Of a stretch of 64,000 nucleotides of DNA, positions 1 to 7,666 are shown one piece after another; the stretch's first letter is position 1; every line of letters begins with the position of its first letter. Position numbers and translations under genes: made by a program. Below the pieces are notes generated by a model. It was given only the letters and a program-made list of their open reading frames with translations, had not been told where the DNA came from and did no database searches. Source of the DNA: Bdellovibrio sp047344985 (GTDB taxonomy: Bacteria > Bdellovibrionota > Bdellovibrionia > Bdellovibrionales > Bdellovibrionaceae); the NCBI RefSeq assembly GCF_047344985.1, contig NZ_CP178861.1:2108001-2172000 (forward strand), in the 5' to 3' direction.

Positions 1-115
1 CAAGCGCGTTTCCTACTTTCTCTCCAGTAATAGCATCAATACCGCCACCCATCTCAAAATCATCCCATCGAACCCCTGTTAGACCTAATTCTAACTTCAT
101 TCCTTGATCTGACAT
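1..115 (-). CDS. Hypothetical protein, N-terminal fragment cut by the window edge
   Basis: An ATG at 113-115 on the minus strand opens a frame that runs off the left edge; 38 residues are visible, beginning MSDQGMKLELGLTGVRWDDF and continuing with a glycine-rich stretch MGGGIDAITGEKVGNAL. There is no signal peptide. It starts 35 bases after the stop of the metallo-beta-lactamase-fold lipoprotein gene on the same strand, so the two are probably co-transcribed. I do not recognise the family from this fragment. Confidence 0.6.
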   Translation of the reverse strand, partial: MSDQGMKLELGLTGVRWDDFEMGGGIDAITGEKVGNAL

Positions 116-150
116 ATTTTTCTCCTATCTTATTAATTGCTTATTTATTT

Positions 151-1458
151 TTATTCTTTAAACATCTCAGTCCAACATTGATCAGGCTGGCACCAGCAAG
201 ATTTCGGTTTACCTGCTGGAGTCGGACATGCAGGTTTCGAAATGCTCGAGTCTTTCGTTTTTATCCACCAACTTGTTCCGTCTGTTTCAAACTTTAGGTG
301 TCCGTCCGAAAATGTATTAAAGGTGGCATCAACAATACCCTTCCTAACTGTAAAACCGCCCCCTGCGGTATCCCAGCAGCGAAAGTTATGCGTTTTCGAC
401 AAGGCAACAAGTCTACTTGTCGGTGAAGCCGCAAAATCATCGGCCACTTCACATCTTGGGTGTCCATAACCTTTGTTGTCGCCTGCACTGAATGCTAATA
501 CTTTAGGTGAAATTGTATCCACCCATTTAACCGAATTGGTTCCACTTGAACTGCCGTGATGGGTACCAATTAGCACTGTAGATTGAAGCCATGGTGTCCA
601 CGTGGCAAAGTTTTTCAGAATCTCTCTTTCTGCACTTTTCTCTGCGTCTCCCATAAACATCACTGAGAACACCTTTCCGAGCCCAGAAACCGTTCTATAT
701 AAGTACATGACGATACTCTGCCTATTTTTATTTTTTTCGGTAGGCGGCGGAACACCTGGCGGCGGAGGGGGTGGCGGAGGATCTTGATTTGCAGTTAGAA
801 TATAGAGCCCATTCCACGCGTTGCTCGCGTCACCGCATCCCAACGCTGGAATCTTATTTAGTTCAAAATATTTTTGATCTAGTTCTACAACTTCCGGCGC
901 TTTACCGGTCTTCGAGGTTTTTAGTTTTTTTGTCCAATTATTGAAATCGTTGCTATAAAGGTGTGAAGCTCCGCCAATATATATTTTCCCTACAAAGAAC
1001 GAGAGTTCAGAAATTAACTCGGGCATTAAGTTGTAGTGATCGGCATCAGCGTGAGAGACAACAATCGCATTAATTTTCGCTGGCTTTGATTTTGAAGCAT
1101 CTGGAGTCCCTAGCGCCTCGTAAAGCACATCTCTTAAATCAGTATTATTTGGCCTCGTACCCTTCACAGAAGAAGATGACCCGCAGTCATAGATAACTTT
1201 GTCGCCATTGCTACAGGACAAGATCGAACAACTTCCTTGTCCAACATTTAACACTGTAACAACAGTTTTTTTAGGACCCGCCGCCGCCTTCTTAAGTTTA
1301 TCGATAGAGCCTTCTTCAGATTCTTGCGGCGGCGGAGTTTCAAACATGGACAAAGGAGGAGCCTGCTCTACCACCTCTGTAGTCTTAGGTGGTTTCGTCA
1401 CACAACCACTTAGAGATAAAAGAATCACAAAACTGATAAGCACATTCCAAAGACTCAA
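151..1458 (-). CDS. ComEC/Rec2-like metallo-beta-lactamase-fold lipoprotein
   Basis: A 435-residue protein with a lipoprotein signal peptide (lipobox LSGC, Cys19), so it is probably anchored in a membrane on the periplasmic side. From about residue 65 it has a metallo-beta-lactamase fold: the metal motif HADADH (about residues 136-141), a later GTHHGSSSG histidine motif and a GYGHPRC motif. This set is typical of the detached C-terminal hydrolase domain of ComEC/Rec2 competence proteins. A run of prolines (PPPPPPPPGVPPP) interrupts the domain around residue 230 as a surface loop. The start is a TTG preceded by GGAGGAAAT. No ComEC membrane channel is present, so a role in DNA uptake is not implied; a secreted phosphodiesterase or nuclease is the best guess. 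Confidence 0.8.
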   Translation of the reverse strand: MSLWNVLISFVILLSLSGCVTKPPKTTEVVEQAPPLSMFETPPPQESEEGSIDKLKKAAAGPKKTVVTVLNVGQGSCSILSCSNGDKVIYDCGSSSSVKGTRPNNTDLRDVLYEALGTPDASKSKPAKINAIVVSHADADHYNLMPELISELSFFVGKIYIGGASHLYSNDFNNWTKKLKTSKTGKAPEVVELDQKYFELNKIPALGCGDASNAWNGLYILTANQDPPPPPPPPGVPPPTEKNKNRQSIVMYLYRTVSGLGKVFSVMFMGDAEKSAEREILKNFATWTPWLQSTVLIGTHHGSSSGTNSVKWVDTISPKVLAFSAGDNKGYGHPRCEVADDFAASPTSRLVALSKTHNFRCWDTAGGGFTVRKGIVDATFNTFSDGHLKFETDGTSWWIKTKDSSISKPACPTPAGKPKSCWCQPDQCWTEMFKE

Positions 1459-1741
1459 ATTTCCTCCACGAATAGAACCGGATAACTAAAACGAAAAAAA
1501 TGAACGGCTAAGGCAGATCTTCCACGACTTTTGGAAATTCAGACAATAGAAAGCCCAGACGCAATTACGTAAATTACGCCTTATTATTTTTTTGAATTTT
1601 GAGTTCTACTTATTTTTAAAAACTAAATCACGCGATCCTAAAATATGTAAACTATTTTTTATGATAAACAGAACACAGTGTTATAGAAATATTTGCGAAC
1701 ATGCTGAATGTTCCGCGAGAGTTCTTAGGAATATTAAATTT

Positions 1742-1815
1742 GTTAGCTATATGCCTTCAGCATATGGAGTGCGGGTTCGGCGAAGCATCACCTCAGATAT
1801 TTTTTGCCGAGAATA
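1742..1815. repeat. Copy 1 of a ~75-bp module also found at 5438-5514
   Basis: This stretch matches 5438-5514 over its whole length: both start GTTAGC(T/G)ATATGCC, contain an ATATGC/GCATAT hairpin, then GGGTTCGGCGAA and CCTCAGA(T/C)ATTTTTT. In both places it lies directly left of a structured element (1825-1949 and 5530-5656). The ORFs that can be drawn across 1592-2121 run through these repeats and are not credible genes. The rest of 1459-1741 shows nothing I can name. Confidence 0.75.
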
Positions 1816-1824
1816 TGTATTTTC

Positions 1825-1949
1825 GAGGTTGATCAAAAGAGGTTGGATTCAAGGCGGACGAGTTTCGATTCCCACAGGCGTATGAATAAATACGTCGAGG
1901 ACAGTCGAAACTCGAACAACGCAGAAGACGACTGCTTTTCATCGACCTC
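1825..1949 (-). repeat. Structured palindromic element, copy A
   Basis: Terminal inverted repeats GAGGTTGATCAAAAG and CTTTTCATCGACCTC close a long imperfect hairpin. Inside are the conserved internal loop AAGGCGG / CAACGCA, a copy-specific stem (CGAGTTTCGA against TCGAAACTCG) and the apical hairpin GGCGTATgaataaATACGTC. The right terminal repeat contains the TGA stop of the minus-strand gene ending at 1939. Copies B, C and D lie at 5530, 12008 and 10173. Confidence 0.85.
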
Positions 1950-2343
1950 CGCAAGGGCCGACATAGGCCATTGTGGTTTTCGTTACCACCCCACCACTCT
2001 CAATCACCGTCACCAGCACATTCGCACTCACCCACTTTTGAGTGACTTTAGTGAGTTCCGGACCCTCTTTTTCGTTTGCGCATTTAACTTCAGCTACGTA
2101 TTCGCTCGCTGTATCTTTTAAAAACTTTGTAGAGCATGAACCAGGGCTTTGGTTTCTTAATGCTTCTTGCTCTTTCTTTGAAACGCATTTAGAGGCTTCA
2201 CGGCGGTAAACCTTGCCTTCGAGGGTGGTTTCAATTTGCGAACGCCACAAACCCTCTTGGACTAGGCGGAAATGCTTTGAAACGGAAGCCATTCCCAATT
2301 GAGTAAAAAGAACAATGCTTAAAAACGCCAATAGTGATTTCAT
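1939..2343 (-). CDS. Small secreted protein, DUF3617-like
   Basis: A 134-residue protein starting at ATG 2343, chosen because AAGGAGATCG precedes it and a signal peptide follows (MKSLLAFLSIVLFTQLGMAS). A start 25 codons further upstream would bury the signal. The mature part opens with EGLWRSQIETTLEGK, then has ASKCVSKKEQ, CSTKFL, EVKC and a terminal YVGPCGGR. Spaced cysteines after a G-W opening are the pattern of DUF3617 proteins, which are periplasmic and of unknown role. Its TGA lies in the terminal repeat of the structured element 1825-1949. Confidence 0.75.
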   Translation of the reverse strand: MKSLLAFLSIVLFTQLGMASVSKHFRLVQEGLWRSQIETTLEGKVYRREASKCVSKKEQEALRNQSPGSCSTKFLKDTASEYVAEVKCANEKEGPELTKVTQKWVSANVLVTVIESGGVVTKTTMAYVGPCGGR

Positions 2344-2466
2344 AAACGATCTCCTTGCGCATAGGGATTGCAACCCAATTGCCATAGTGGAAATGCGTTT
2401 AATTCGACCTGATCTCAAACCTATACTGATTTTCCAATTTCTGGATCTCCAAAAATGGAAATTGAT

Positions 2467-2598
2467 CTAAAAAAAGAGATTCACAAGCCACCTAAGCAGG
2501 AAAATGATTCCGTTCCTTATCCAGTCTTTTGCCATCTCCTTGATAGCCTCTTCAACAACCGGCTTTACCTTCTCAAATAGCTTCTTTAATACTTTCAC
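2467..2598 (-). CDS. 43-residue amphipathic/membrane small protein
   Basis: A GTG start at 2598 sits 5 bases after a strong AGGAGG site (TAGGAGGTGCTTGTG on the minus strand). The frame gives 43 residues: a lysine-rich amphipathic first half (MKVLKKLFEKVKPVVEEAIK) and a hydrophobic tryptophan-containing end (IIFLLRWLVNLFF). It has no homologue I recognise. Size, charge and hydrophobic tail would fit a small membrane peptide, such as a toxin-like or regulatory peptide, but function is unknown. The ribosome binding site is the main argument that it is real. Confidence 0.55.
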   Translation of the reverse strand: MKVLKKLFEKVKPVVEEAIKEMAKDWIRNGIIFLLRWLVNLFF

Positions 2599-2772
2599 AA
2601 GCACCTCCTATGCTTAAATTCACGTGTAATACTGCCGTTGAGCAGATCACCATTTGGATCATATGTGATGGGGATATTGAAAGGAGGTATAAATAGGATT
2701 CACATGAAGCAACACAAAAGCAAGTGCTTTTAATTTTCAGAATTATTTTATTTATTTGCCGAATATTTCGGT

Positions 2773-2840
2773 CAGAAAATTAATTTTCTGCCAATTAAAT
2801 ATTTAAATATTCCGGAAAAAAATTATTTAAATATTTAATT
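2773..2840. other. AT-rich palindrome cluster in a gene-free gap
   Basis: The gap 2599-2863 holds stacked inverted repeats: CCGAATATTTCGG just upstream, a perfect 18-base palindrome CAGAAAATTAATTTTCTG (2773-2790), and two perfect 17-base arms AATTAAATATTTAAATA (2793-2809) and TATTTAAATATTTAATT (2824-2840). It lies just past the stop of the minus-strand gene 2864-3133, so it may help end that transcript. It could also bind an AT-preferring protein. Confidence 0.6.
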
Positions 2841-2863
2841 CTAATAAATATTAATTTTTAGAT

Positions 2864-3133
2864 TTAAATCTCTTTTAAATAAACGGATCCGCATTTTTCA
2901 CAGGAATGGGCATTGGGAGAAAAGAACGCACCTACAGCAAACAAAATCGGAAGTGCCGATGCTCCGAGCCTTTGCCCCGGAAAGAGCGGCCAGAATTTTA
3001 AACCAATAATCGCCGGAACCGCGATTATCAACATTAAAACAAAAGCTACCCGATAGATGTTATTAACTTTTGAATAACCGACATGCTGACAATTGGTGCA
3101 TCGAACTCGAGCAGATTTTAAGATTGTGAGCAT
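2864..3133 (-). CDS. Zinc-ribbon-like small membrane protein
   Basis: An 89-residue protein with two CxxC pairs, CTNC near the N-terminus and CEKC near the C-terminus, flanking two hydrophobic segments (about residues 28-45 and 60-72). Both cysteine pairs would lie on the same side of the membrane and could share one metal ion. The start overlaps the last 16 bases of the upstream gene 3118-3822, so the two are translationally linked. Function unknown. Confidence 0.65.
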   Translation of the reverse strand: MLTILKSARVRCTNCQHVGYSKVNNIYRVAFVLMLIIAVPAIIGLKFWPLFPGQRLGASALPILFAVGAFFSPNAHSCEKCGSVYLKEI

Positions 3134-3822
3134 TTCACGTTCACAGTGTGAGATGGCTGTTTGGTATTATCATTAACGATCCACTTTCCATTCCTTTTAG
3201 TAGCCCGAACATGAACAATCGAGGGAGAATAACTACCTTTGATACAGAACACTTCAATAGCTTGGTCTTCATGTTTACAAACCAAAAGGAGCTTGGCACG
3301 TGGCTTGTTATTCATGTGCACATCAGATATTTCAGCCTCTTCTCCAATATCAGCAATTTTTCCATAGCCATCACGACAAGAAGTGAGGATCTCAGTAGGT
3401 ACATCTGCCAAGCGTAGAGTAGGTTTCATCTTCTCGATATTAACTGGCTCCCCGGCATAAGAAACGATGTAAAACAAAATAAGGCCAATGATTATAATCA
3501 CAATCCCACTAACCAAGCCCACTTTATTGATACGCTGATATTCAGGCGGCCCTTCGAGACTATCAAAAATCTCACGAAGCGGATTTCCTTTTGGAGCAAA
3601 AGCCAAGACTTGAGATTTAACTCTTAAATAATCATCTGGCGGCACGGGAACTAGAAAACTACTCCACACATTCTTACGCTTAACTCGGATACACACACCT
3701 TTGAGCTTCGCAGAGACGATGTCTTCCCAGCGGACAAACTGATTTAAAGACTGAATTCCATCCTTTGTTGCAATCGGTTTAAATCTCACATGATCAGGAA
3801 GGAACGTCATATTAACCTGCAT
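3118..3822 (-). CDS. Single-pass membrane protein of unknown function
   Basis: A 234-residue protein. The first ~100 residues are soluble (VRFKPIATKDGI, VRWEDIVSAKLKGVCIRVK) and read like a PH-like domain facing the cytoplasm. One hydrophobic helix follows (GLVSGIVIIIIGLILFYIVS, about residues 101-120), then a soluble C-terminal domain with four cysteines (TSCRDGYG, LLVCKHED, VFCIKG, VKCSQS). It is the middle gene of a minus-strand trio (4060 to 2864) with overlapping ends. I do not recognise a family. Confidence 0.65.
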   Translation of the reverse strand: MQVNMTFLPDHVRFKPIATKDGIQSLNQFVRWEDIVSAKLKGVCIRVKRKNVWSSFLVPVPPDDYLRVKSQVLAFAPKGNPLREIFDSLEGPPEYQRINKVGLVSGIVIIIIGLILFYIVSYAGEPVNIEKMKPTLRLADVPTEILTSCRDGYGKIADIGEEAEISDVHMNNKPRAKLLLVCKHEDQAIEVFCIKGSYSPSIVHVRATKRNGKWIVNDNTKQPSHTVNVKCSQS

Positions 3823-4060
3823 TCTTATTTCTTACATAAAAGTAGGAATATAAAAAAGCCAAATGAATGGAGGCGAAAAAACCGCCAAAGGTAATCAATT
3901 TCGACACGACCGTTTCGTCACAAACATCAAACGCGCGTCCAATAAAGCATCCTGTTGAATATATATTAAAACTTTGCCAGAGCAAAAATGCTGTAGAAAG
4001 AGTTCCAAAACAGATCCACCCACTTTTCAGTTTTTTGATATTAGGCCTCCGATTTTCCAT
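3812..4060 (-). CDS. Small membrane protein
   Basis: 82 residues from ATG 4060 (MENRRPNIKKLKSGW). An upstream frame exists, but its extra residues overlap the divergent gene at 4122 and look non-coding. Two hydrophobic segments are visible (WICFGTLSTAFLLWQSF and LITFGGFFASIHLAFLYSYF) with a short loop containing CFIGRAFDVC. It overlaps the start of the next gene by about 11 bases and heads the small membrane-protein operon. Function unknown. Confidence 0.5.
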   Translation of the reverse strand: MENRRPNIKKLKSGWICFGTLSTAFLLWQSFNIYSTGCFIGRAFDVCDETVVSKLITFGGFFASIHLAFLYSYFYVRNKNAG

Positions 4061-4121
4061 AATATTAACTCTATAGAAAATTGCCCTTCCAATAAAGCTA
4101 TTTTTGTTTTTAAATTGAGTT

Positions 4122-4433
4122 ATGACTATTAAGCTCCAAGACCTCCATGGAAAAAGTCTTTCCTTCCACATAGTTTACGAAGGTGAAGAAGGCGAACAAT
4201 ACATGATCACTCGCGAAGTCCGAGTGAAAAACGATGAACTTGTCGTCATAGGCAAAGACGATGAAGGTGATTTTACTTTTCTTCCGGAGTGGTATGAAAG
4301 GATCAAAGAAAGACCCGCAGGTCTAGAAAAGATAATTCCCGGTGAGTTCATGATTACTTTGTTCTGCGCGGACACTGACGACGAATCCAGCAGAACTTGG
4401 CAAAAAGTTCCGTTTTTGAAGTTTCCAGAATAG
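4122..4433 (+). CDS. Small acidic hypothetical protein
   Basis: A 103-residue soluble, acidic protein (MTIKLQDLHGKSLSFHIVYE, then EGEEGEQY, KDDEGDF, DTDDESS). No signal peptide or known motif is visible. It starts a plus-strand run with 8 bases to the next gene (4442) and, after that, the sterol desaturase-like gene. Functional link to those neighbours is inferred only from spacing. Confidence 0.55.
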   Translation: MTIKLQDLHGKSLSFHIVYEGEEGEQYMITREVRVKNDELVVIGKDDEGDFTFLPEWYERIKERPAGLEKIIPGEFMITLFCADTDDESSRTWQKVPFLKFPE

Positions 4434-4441
4434 GCAGCTGA

Positions 4442-4699
4442 ATGGAGCCACAAAAGAAAAATCCAAAGCTAAAATATCTTAAAAGAGCGATTAAAACTCG
4501 AACAGGCTTATTCTTCATAAGTGTTCTAACTGGAACTTGTTTTTACTTTATACATAAAATGGCAAGGTCATCTATTGGCATTTACTTTTTAGGTATTGGT
4601 GCCCTACTCGCGTGCACCCTACTTTCCCAGTACGTTAAAGACATGATTGATCCCAACAGAAAAAACAAACAAGACGAATCAGAAGAACCGGAGGCATAG
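4442..4699 (+). CDS. Small two-helix membrane protein
   Basis: 85 residues with a basic N-terminus (MEPQKKNPKLKYLKRAIKTR), two hydrophobic segments (GLFFISVLTGTCFYFIH and IGIYFLGIGALLACTLL) and a charged tail. Its stop at 4697-4699 is one base before the ATG of the sterol desaturase-like gene, so the two are probably translated together. Its own coding region contains the GGAGG site of the next gene. Function unknown. Confidence 0.6.
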   Translation: MEPQKKNPKLKYLKRAIKTRTGLFFISVLTGTCFYFIHKMARSSIGIYFLGIGALLACTLLSQYVKDMIDPNRKNKQDESEEPEA

Positions 4700-4700
4700 T

Positions 4701-5429
4701 ATGAATGAACAAGTTTTGCCGTCGATTCTTCTTGTGGTGAGCACTTTGATCTTTTTTGCTTGGGAAAGACTTTTGCCTGGGCGAAAATTACCTCACTCAA
4801 AAGGTTGGTACTATCGAGCGGTCTTCATAAACTTAATTCAACTTGCGATGGTTGGAATTGCGGGTCTAACCTGGAACAAATTCTTCAGAGACTACACCTT
4901 ATTTAACTTTGGTGGCTGGTCGTCGCCTGCTCTTGAAGGTTTCTTTTACTGGTTCATCGGCACCTTTATTTTTTATTGGTGGCATAGGCTACGTCACGTA
5001 AATGGATGGTGGCTTATTTTCCATCAACTTCATCATAGTCCAAGTAGAATTGAAGTTCTCACTTCATTCTATAAGCATCCCGTAGAAATTGCTGCAGACT
5101 CTATTTTAATTGGTTTCATCATTTATACAGTCTTCGGTGGCACTGCCGAGGCGGGCGCGTGGTATGCTCTCTATGCTGCAACTGGCGAGTATTTTTATCA
5201 CGCGAACATCAAAACCCCTCGTTGGTTCGGATACTTCATTCAGCGTCCAGAACATCACTCGATTCATCATGAGTTGGGCGTACATAAATACAATTACTCA
5301 GATATCACATGGTGGGACCGAATGTTTGGAACTTTTAAAGATACTGATGAGTTCGCCAGTCGCTGTGGATTTCCTGAACAAAATGAAGAGAAGTTAAAAG
5401 AAATTCTACTATTCAAAGACGTATACTAA
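4701..5429 (+). CDS. Sterol desaturase / fatty acid hydroxylase family protein
   Basis: A 242-residue integral membrane di-iron enzyme. The start at ATG 4701 is chosen because CCGGAGGCATAGT lies just before it; an ORF opening at 4647 overlaps the preceding gene. Four to five hydrophobic segments surround the histidine boxes: HRLRH, HQLHH, HAN and HHSIHHE. These ligate two irons in the family that hydroxylates or desaturates lipids using O2. The substrate cannot be told from sequence. It is the last gene of a three-gene run and ends 9 bases before the repeat at 5438. Confidence 0.85.
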   Translation: MNEQVLPSILLVVSTLIFFAWERLLPGRKLPHSKGWYYRAVFINLIQLAMVGIAGLTWNKFFRDYTLFNFGGWSSPALEGFFYWFIGTFIFYWWHRLRHVNGWWLIFHQLHHSPSRIEVLTSFYKHPVEIAADSILIGFIIYTVFGGTAEAGAWYALYAATGEYFYHANIKTPRWFGYFIQRPEHHSIHHELGVHKYNYSDITWWDRMFGTFKDTDEFASRCGFPEQNEEKLKEILLFKDVY

Positions 5430-5437
5430 CGAAAGTG

Positions 5438-5514
5438 GTTAGCGATATGCCTGCGGCATATGAAGAACGGGTTCGGCGAATCCCCGCCTCAGACATTTTT
5501 TAACGGAAGAATAT
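5438..5514. repeat. Copy 2 of the ~75-bp module found at 1742-1815
   Basis: Matches 1742-1815 with substitutions only in parts, including the hairpin ATATGCCtgcGGCATAT and the blocks GGGTTCGGCGAA and CCTCAGACATTTTTT. As at copy 1, it lies immediately left of a structured palindromic element. Here it follows the stop of the plus-strand desaturase-like gene. Confidence 0.75.
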
Positions 5515-5529
5515 TTTTGTCTTTACTCC

Positions 5530-5656
5530 GAGCTGATCAAAAGTAGTCAGGTGCAAGGTCGCAGGGTTTGGCCTGCAACGGAGGCGTACGCGTTAGGTAC
5601 GTCAAAGAGCAAGGCCAAGCACGAGAACGCAGCAGATGGCTGCTTTTCATCAGCTC
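5530..5656 (-). repeat. Structured palindromic element, copy B
   Basis: Terminal inverted repeats GAGCTGATCAAAAG and CTTTTCATCAGCTC, conserved loop CAAGGTC / GAACGCAG, a copy-specific stem (GGTTTGGCCTGC against GCAAGGCCAAGCA) and the apical hairpin GGCGTACgcgttagGTACGTC. It lies between convergent genes and its right arm carries the TGA of the XRE regulator gene that ends at 5650. Confidence 0.85.
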
Positions 5657-5922
5657 TGCTTGAATTTGCGAATTAGGTCCGCTTTGACCTCATCCACCCT
5701 CGCCTTCAACGTCACCTCAAACAATTCATCTGCTGAAATCTTATAGAGTTGACCGAGCTTTTTAAGAGTATTGATTGGAGGCATTGAGACTCCGCGCTCC
5801 CAGTTAGAAATGAACTGTGGAGTGGAATAGCCCAAGTGTTCTGCAACGTCGGCCTGTGCTAAGCCCGCTTGACCGCGCTTTGCTTTAAGAAATTCACCAA
5901 GAATATTCTTCTTTAACGGCAT
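5650..5922 (-). CDS. XRE-family helix-turn-helix DNA-binding protein
   Basis: A 90-residue regulator. Residues 8-66 form a Cro/C1-type HTH: LGEFLKAKRGQAGLAQADVA, then HLGYSTPQFISNWERGVSMP, where the second helix recognises DNA. The tail (LKARVDEVKADLIRKFKQS) looks like a short dimerising coiled coil. It acts as a transcription factor in the cytoplasm; its targets are unknown, but autoregulation through the AT-rich gap 5923-6215 is plausible. The gene ends inside the structured element 5530-5656. Confidence 0.9.
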   Translation of the reverse strand: MPLKKNILGEFLKAKRGQAGLAQADVAEHLGYSTPQFISNWERGVSMPPINTLKKLGQLYKISADELFEVTLKARVDEVKADLIRKFKQS

Positions 5923-6215
5923 TGAAGCCTCCCCCTTTAACAGGTTTTCAACAACGATACCGCAAAAATGGGCTATACATAAAGCTTTTTTTGTTTTTAA
6001 CTTAAAAAATGAATTCGAGCTTTTAAAACTCGTTAATTTCAGTTTAACAGCCGCGCAAGGACGAAAACAAATATATAGAGCATGAATGCAAATACTACTA
6101 CTACTAGCACCTTTCTGGTTCGGACATGAAAGGCTTCATACACCCGCTTTAACTTGAATAGTCCATGAAGAGATTTCGATGATTTCGAGTTACAACATCT
6201 ACGAGGATTGCAAAA
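5923..6215. other. Gene-free intergenic region between divergent genes
   Basis: About 290 bases separate the divergent XRE gene and the gene at 6216. It is AT-rich with homopolymer runs (AAAGCTTTTTTTG, AACTTAAAAAATG) and an inverted repeat CGAGCTTTTAAAACTCG at about 6014. That repeat could be an operator, but no site can be assigned from sequence. A 23-codon frame at about 6083 has no convincing ribosome site. Confidence 0.4.
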
Positions 6216-7541
6216 ATGACTGATGAAAAATTAATAGGACGCCAAGATCCTATTCCTGAGGTTCCACTAAAAGAAAAAGAAGAATATTTGACGTTAATCG
6301 AAGAGTTTCTCGGAAGGCAATGGCTAGCTAAAGACAATTACGGCCCATTTCAACAACTTTGGAATCGACGAGATGTCCTATCAACTATTGAACTTCTTTC
6401 TTTTGGTTCCGCTCTAAAAACCTTCAAAGGCAAAGTGACGGAAGGTATCTACCGAAAAGCCGCCAATGAAATTAAATCTAAAGATCAAGGAAATAGTGCT
6501 GCCAAAATTTTCGAAATCGTTTCTTCATCCATGTTTGAAAACGAGTCACAAAGAATAGAGATTCCGAAGGAAAATAATCCTGGCTATGATTTCTTAGTAA
6601 ATTTAAAAAATGGATCTAAGATTAGATTTTCAGTCAAAGCTCTCTTAGATTCAAAACATGCAAACGAATTTAAATCATTCTCTCAGGAATTGAATAGAGA
6701 TCTTCCGCAAATGTTAAATGACCACTACAGCATTTTTCTAATTCAGCAGGATTTCAATATCACCAATAAGTATAGTCATTCAATTCTAAAACGAGGACTA
6801 AGAGAAATCATTATGAAACGATCATTTGGCGTACCATTCGTTTCGCAAAACAATTGGATATTAAGATTAGATAAAATGGAACCAATGATAGGTGAAAACT
6901 TTTATAATCAAAAACCGTCATATACGTTGCTAACACTGTGTCCTCATCAAAAAAATGAACAATCCAGGTTTTATAGTAAAATTCAAGATGCATGTGACAA
7001 TCTCAAAAAACATTGCAGTGATGTCGACAATAGCTCGACTAACGGAATAATCATCAAGGTTCCCGATTCCATAGCGATCTCTGATGCGACAAAATGGCTC
7101 AATGAGTTTTGGGATCAACAACATGACTGTATTTCTATTGTTATTATTATGAGAGCTTCTTATACTTCTTCGGATGATCTGTCCCAGAGTTGGTTAACTT
7201 ACGAATTCTCACAAGTTTCGAATCCAAAATCGAAAGTTCAGATTAGTGAATTAGCACCCGAGACATTAACGGTTCAAGTGCCAATTGGAAAAGTCTCCAC
7301 CTCGGAAACGAAAGCCATAATTCATGTTTACGACAAAGAAGTTACACTATCGGGTTCATACTGGTATTTTTCTGGAAGACATATTTATCAGAAGCCGATG
7401 GAACTACAGAATGGAAATGTAACCTTCAATTTCAAACGCCTACCAAATGTTCATGTTTCGTGCGTTTTTACTGGTTTTCCTGACGGCGATCTAGAGATGT
7501 CGGCACGTTTTCCACCGTCAGAGGATTTACTTATTCTTTAA
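6216..7541 (+). CDS. Hypothetical protein with possible PD-(D/E)XK nuclease core
   Basis: A 441-residue soluble protein with no signal peptide; the start follows GAGGATTGCAAAA. Around residues 105-150 the pattern AAKIFEIVSSSMF ... GYDFLVNLKNGSKIRFSVKA fits the Glu-helix, Asp, and [S/E]xK strand order of PD-(D/E)XK nuclease folds, though the usual acidic residue two before Lys is Ser here. The C-terminal third (about 330-441) is beta-rich (TVQVPIGKV, VTLSGSYWYFSGR, VSCVFTGFP) and looks like a separate domain. It stands alone between short genes. A restriction-like or defence role is possible but not shown; I do not recognise a named family. Confidence 0.6.
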   Translation: MTDEKLIGRQDPIPEVPLKEKEEYLTLIEEFLGRQWLAKDNYGPFQQLWNRRDVLSTIELLSFGSALKTFKGKVTEGIYRKAANEIKSKDQGNSAAKIFEIVSSSMFENESQRIEIPKENNPGYDFLVNLKNGSKIRFSVKALLDSKHANEFKSFSQELNRDLPQMLNDHYSIFLIQQDFNITNKYSHSILKRGLREIIMKRSFGVPFVSQNNWILRLDKMEPMIGENFYNQKPSYTLLTLCPHQKNEQSRFYSKIQDACDNLKKHCSDVDNSSTNGIIIKVPDSIAISDATKWLNEFWDQQHDCISIVIIMRASYTSSDDLSQSWLTYEFSQVSNPKSKVQISELAPETLTVQVPIGKVSTSETKAIIHVYDKEVTLSGSYWYFSGRHIYQKPMELQNGNVTFNFKRLPNVHVSCVFTGFPDGDLEMSARFPPSEDLLIL

Positions 7542-7666
7542 AAGGCATAACCTTTGTAAAGATAACATATTCCAAATTTTGCGAACTGAAGAATATATGG
7601 ACAGACTAACACAAAGAAAAATAAACAGATGACCAAGCTTGAGAACTCACATATACAACTTAGAAC

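Noticed and set aside
1592..2121. Plus-strand ORFs of about 100 codons
   Set aside because: They run through the repeat module and structured element, and have no ribosome site or sensible protein pattern.
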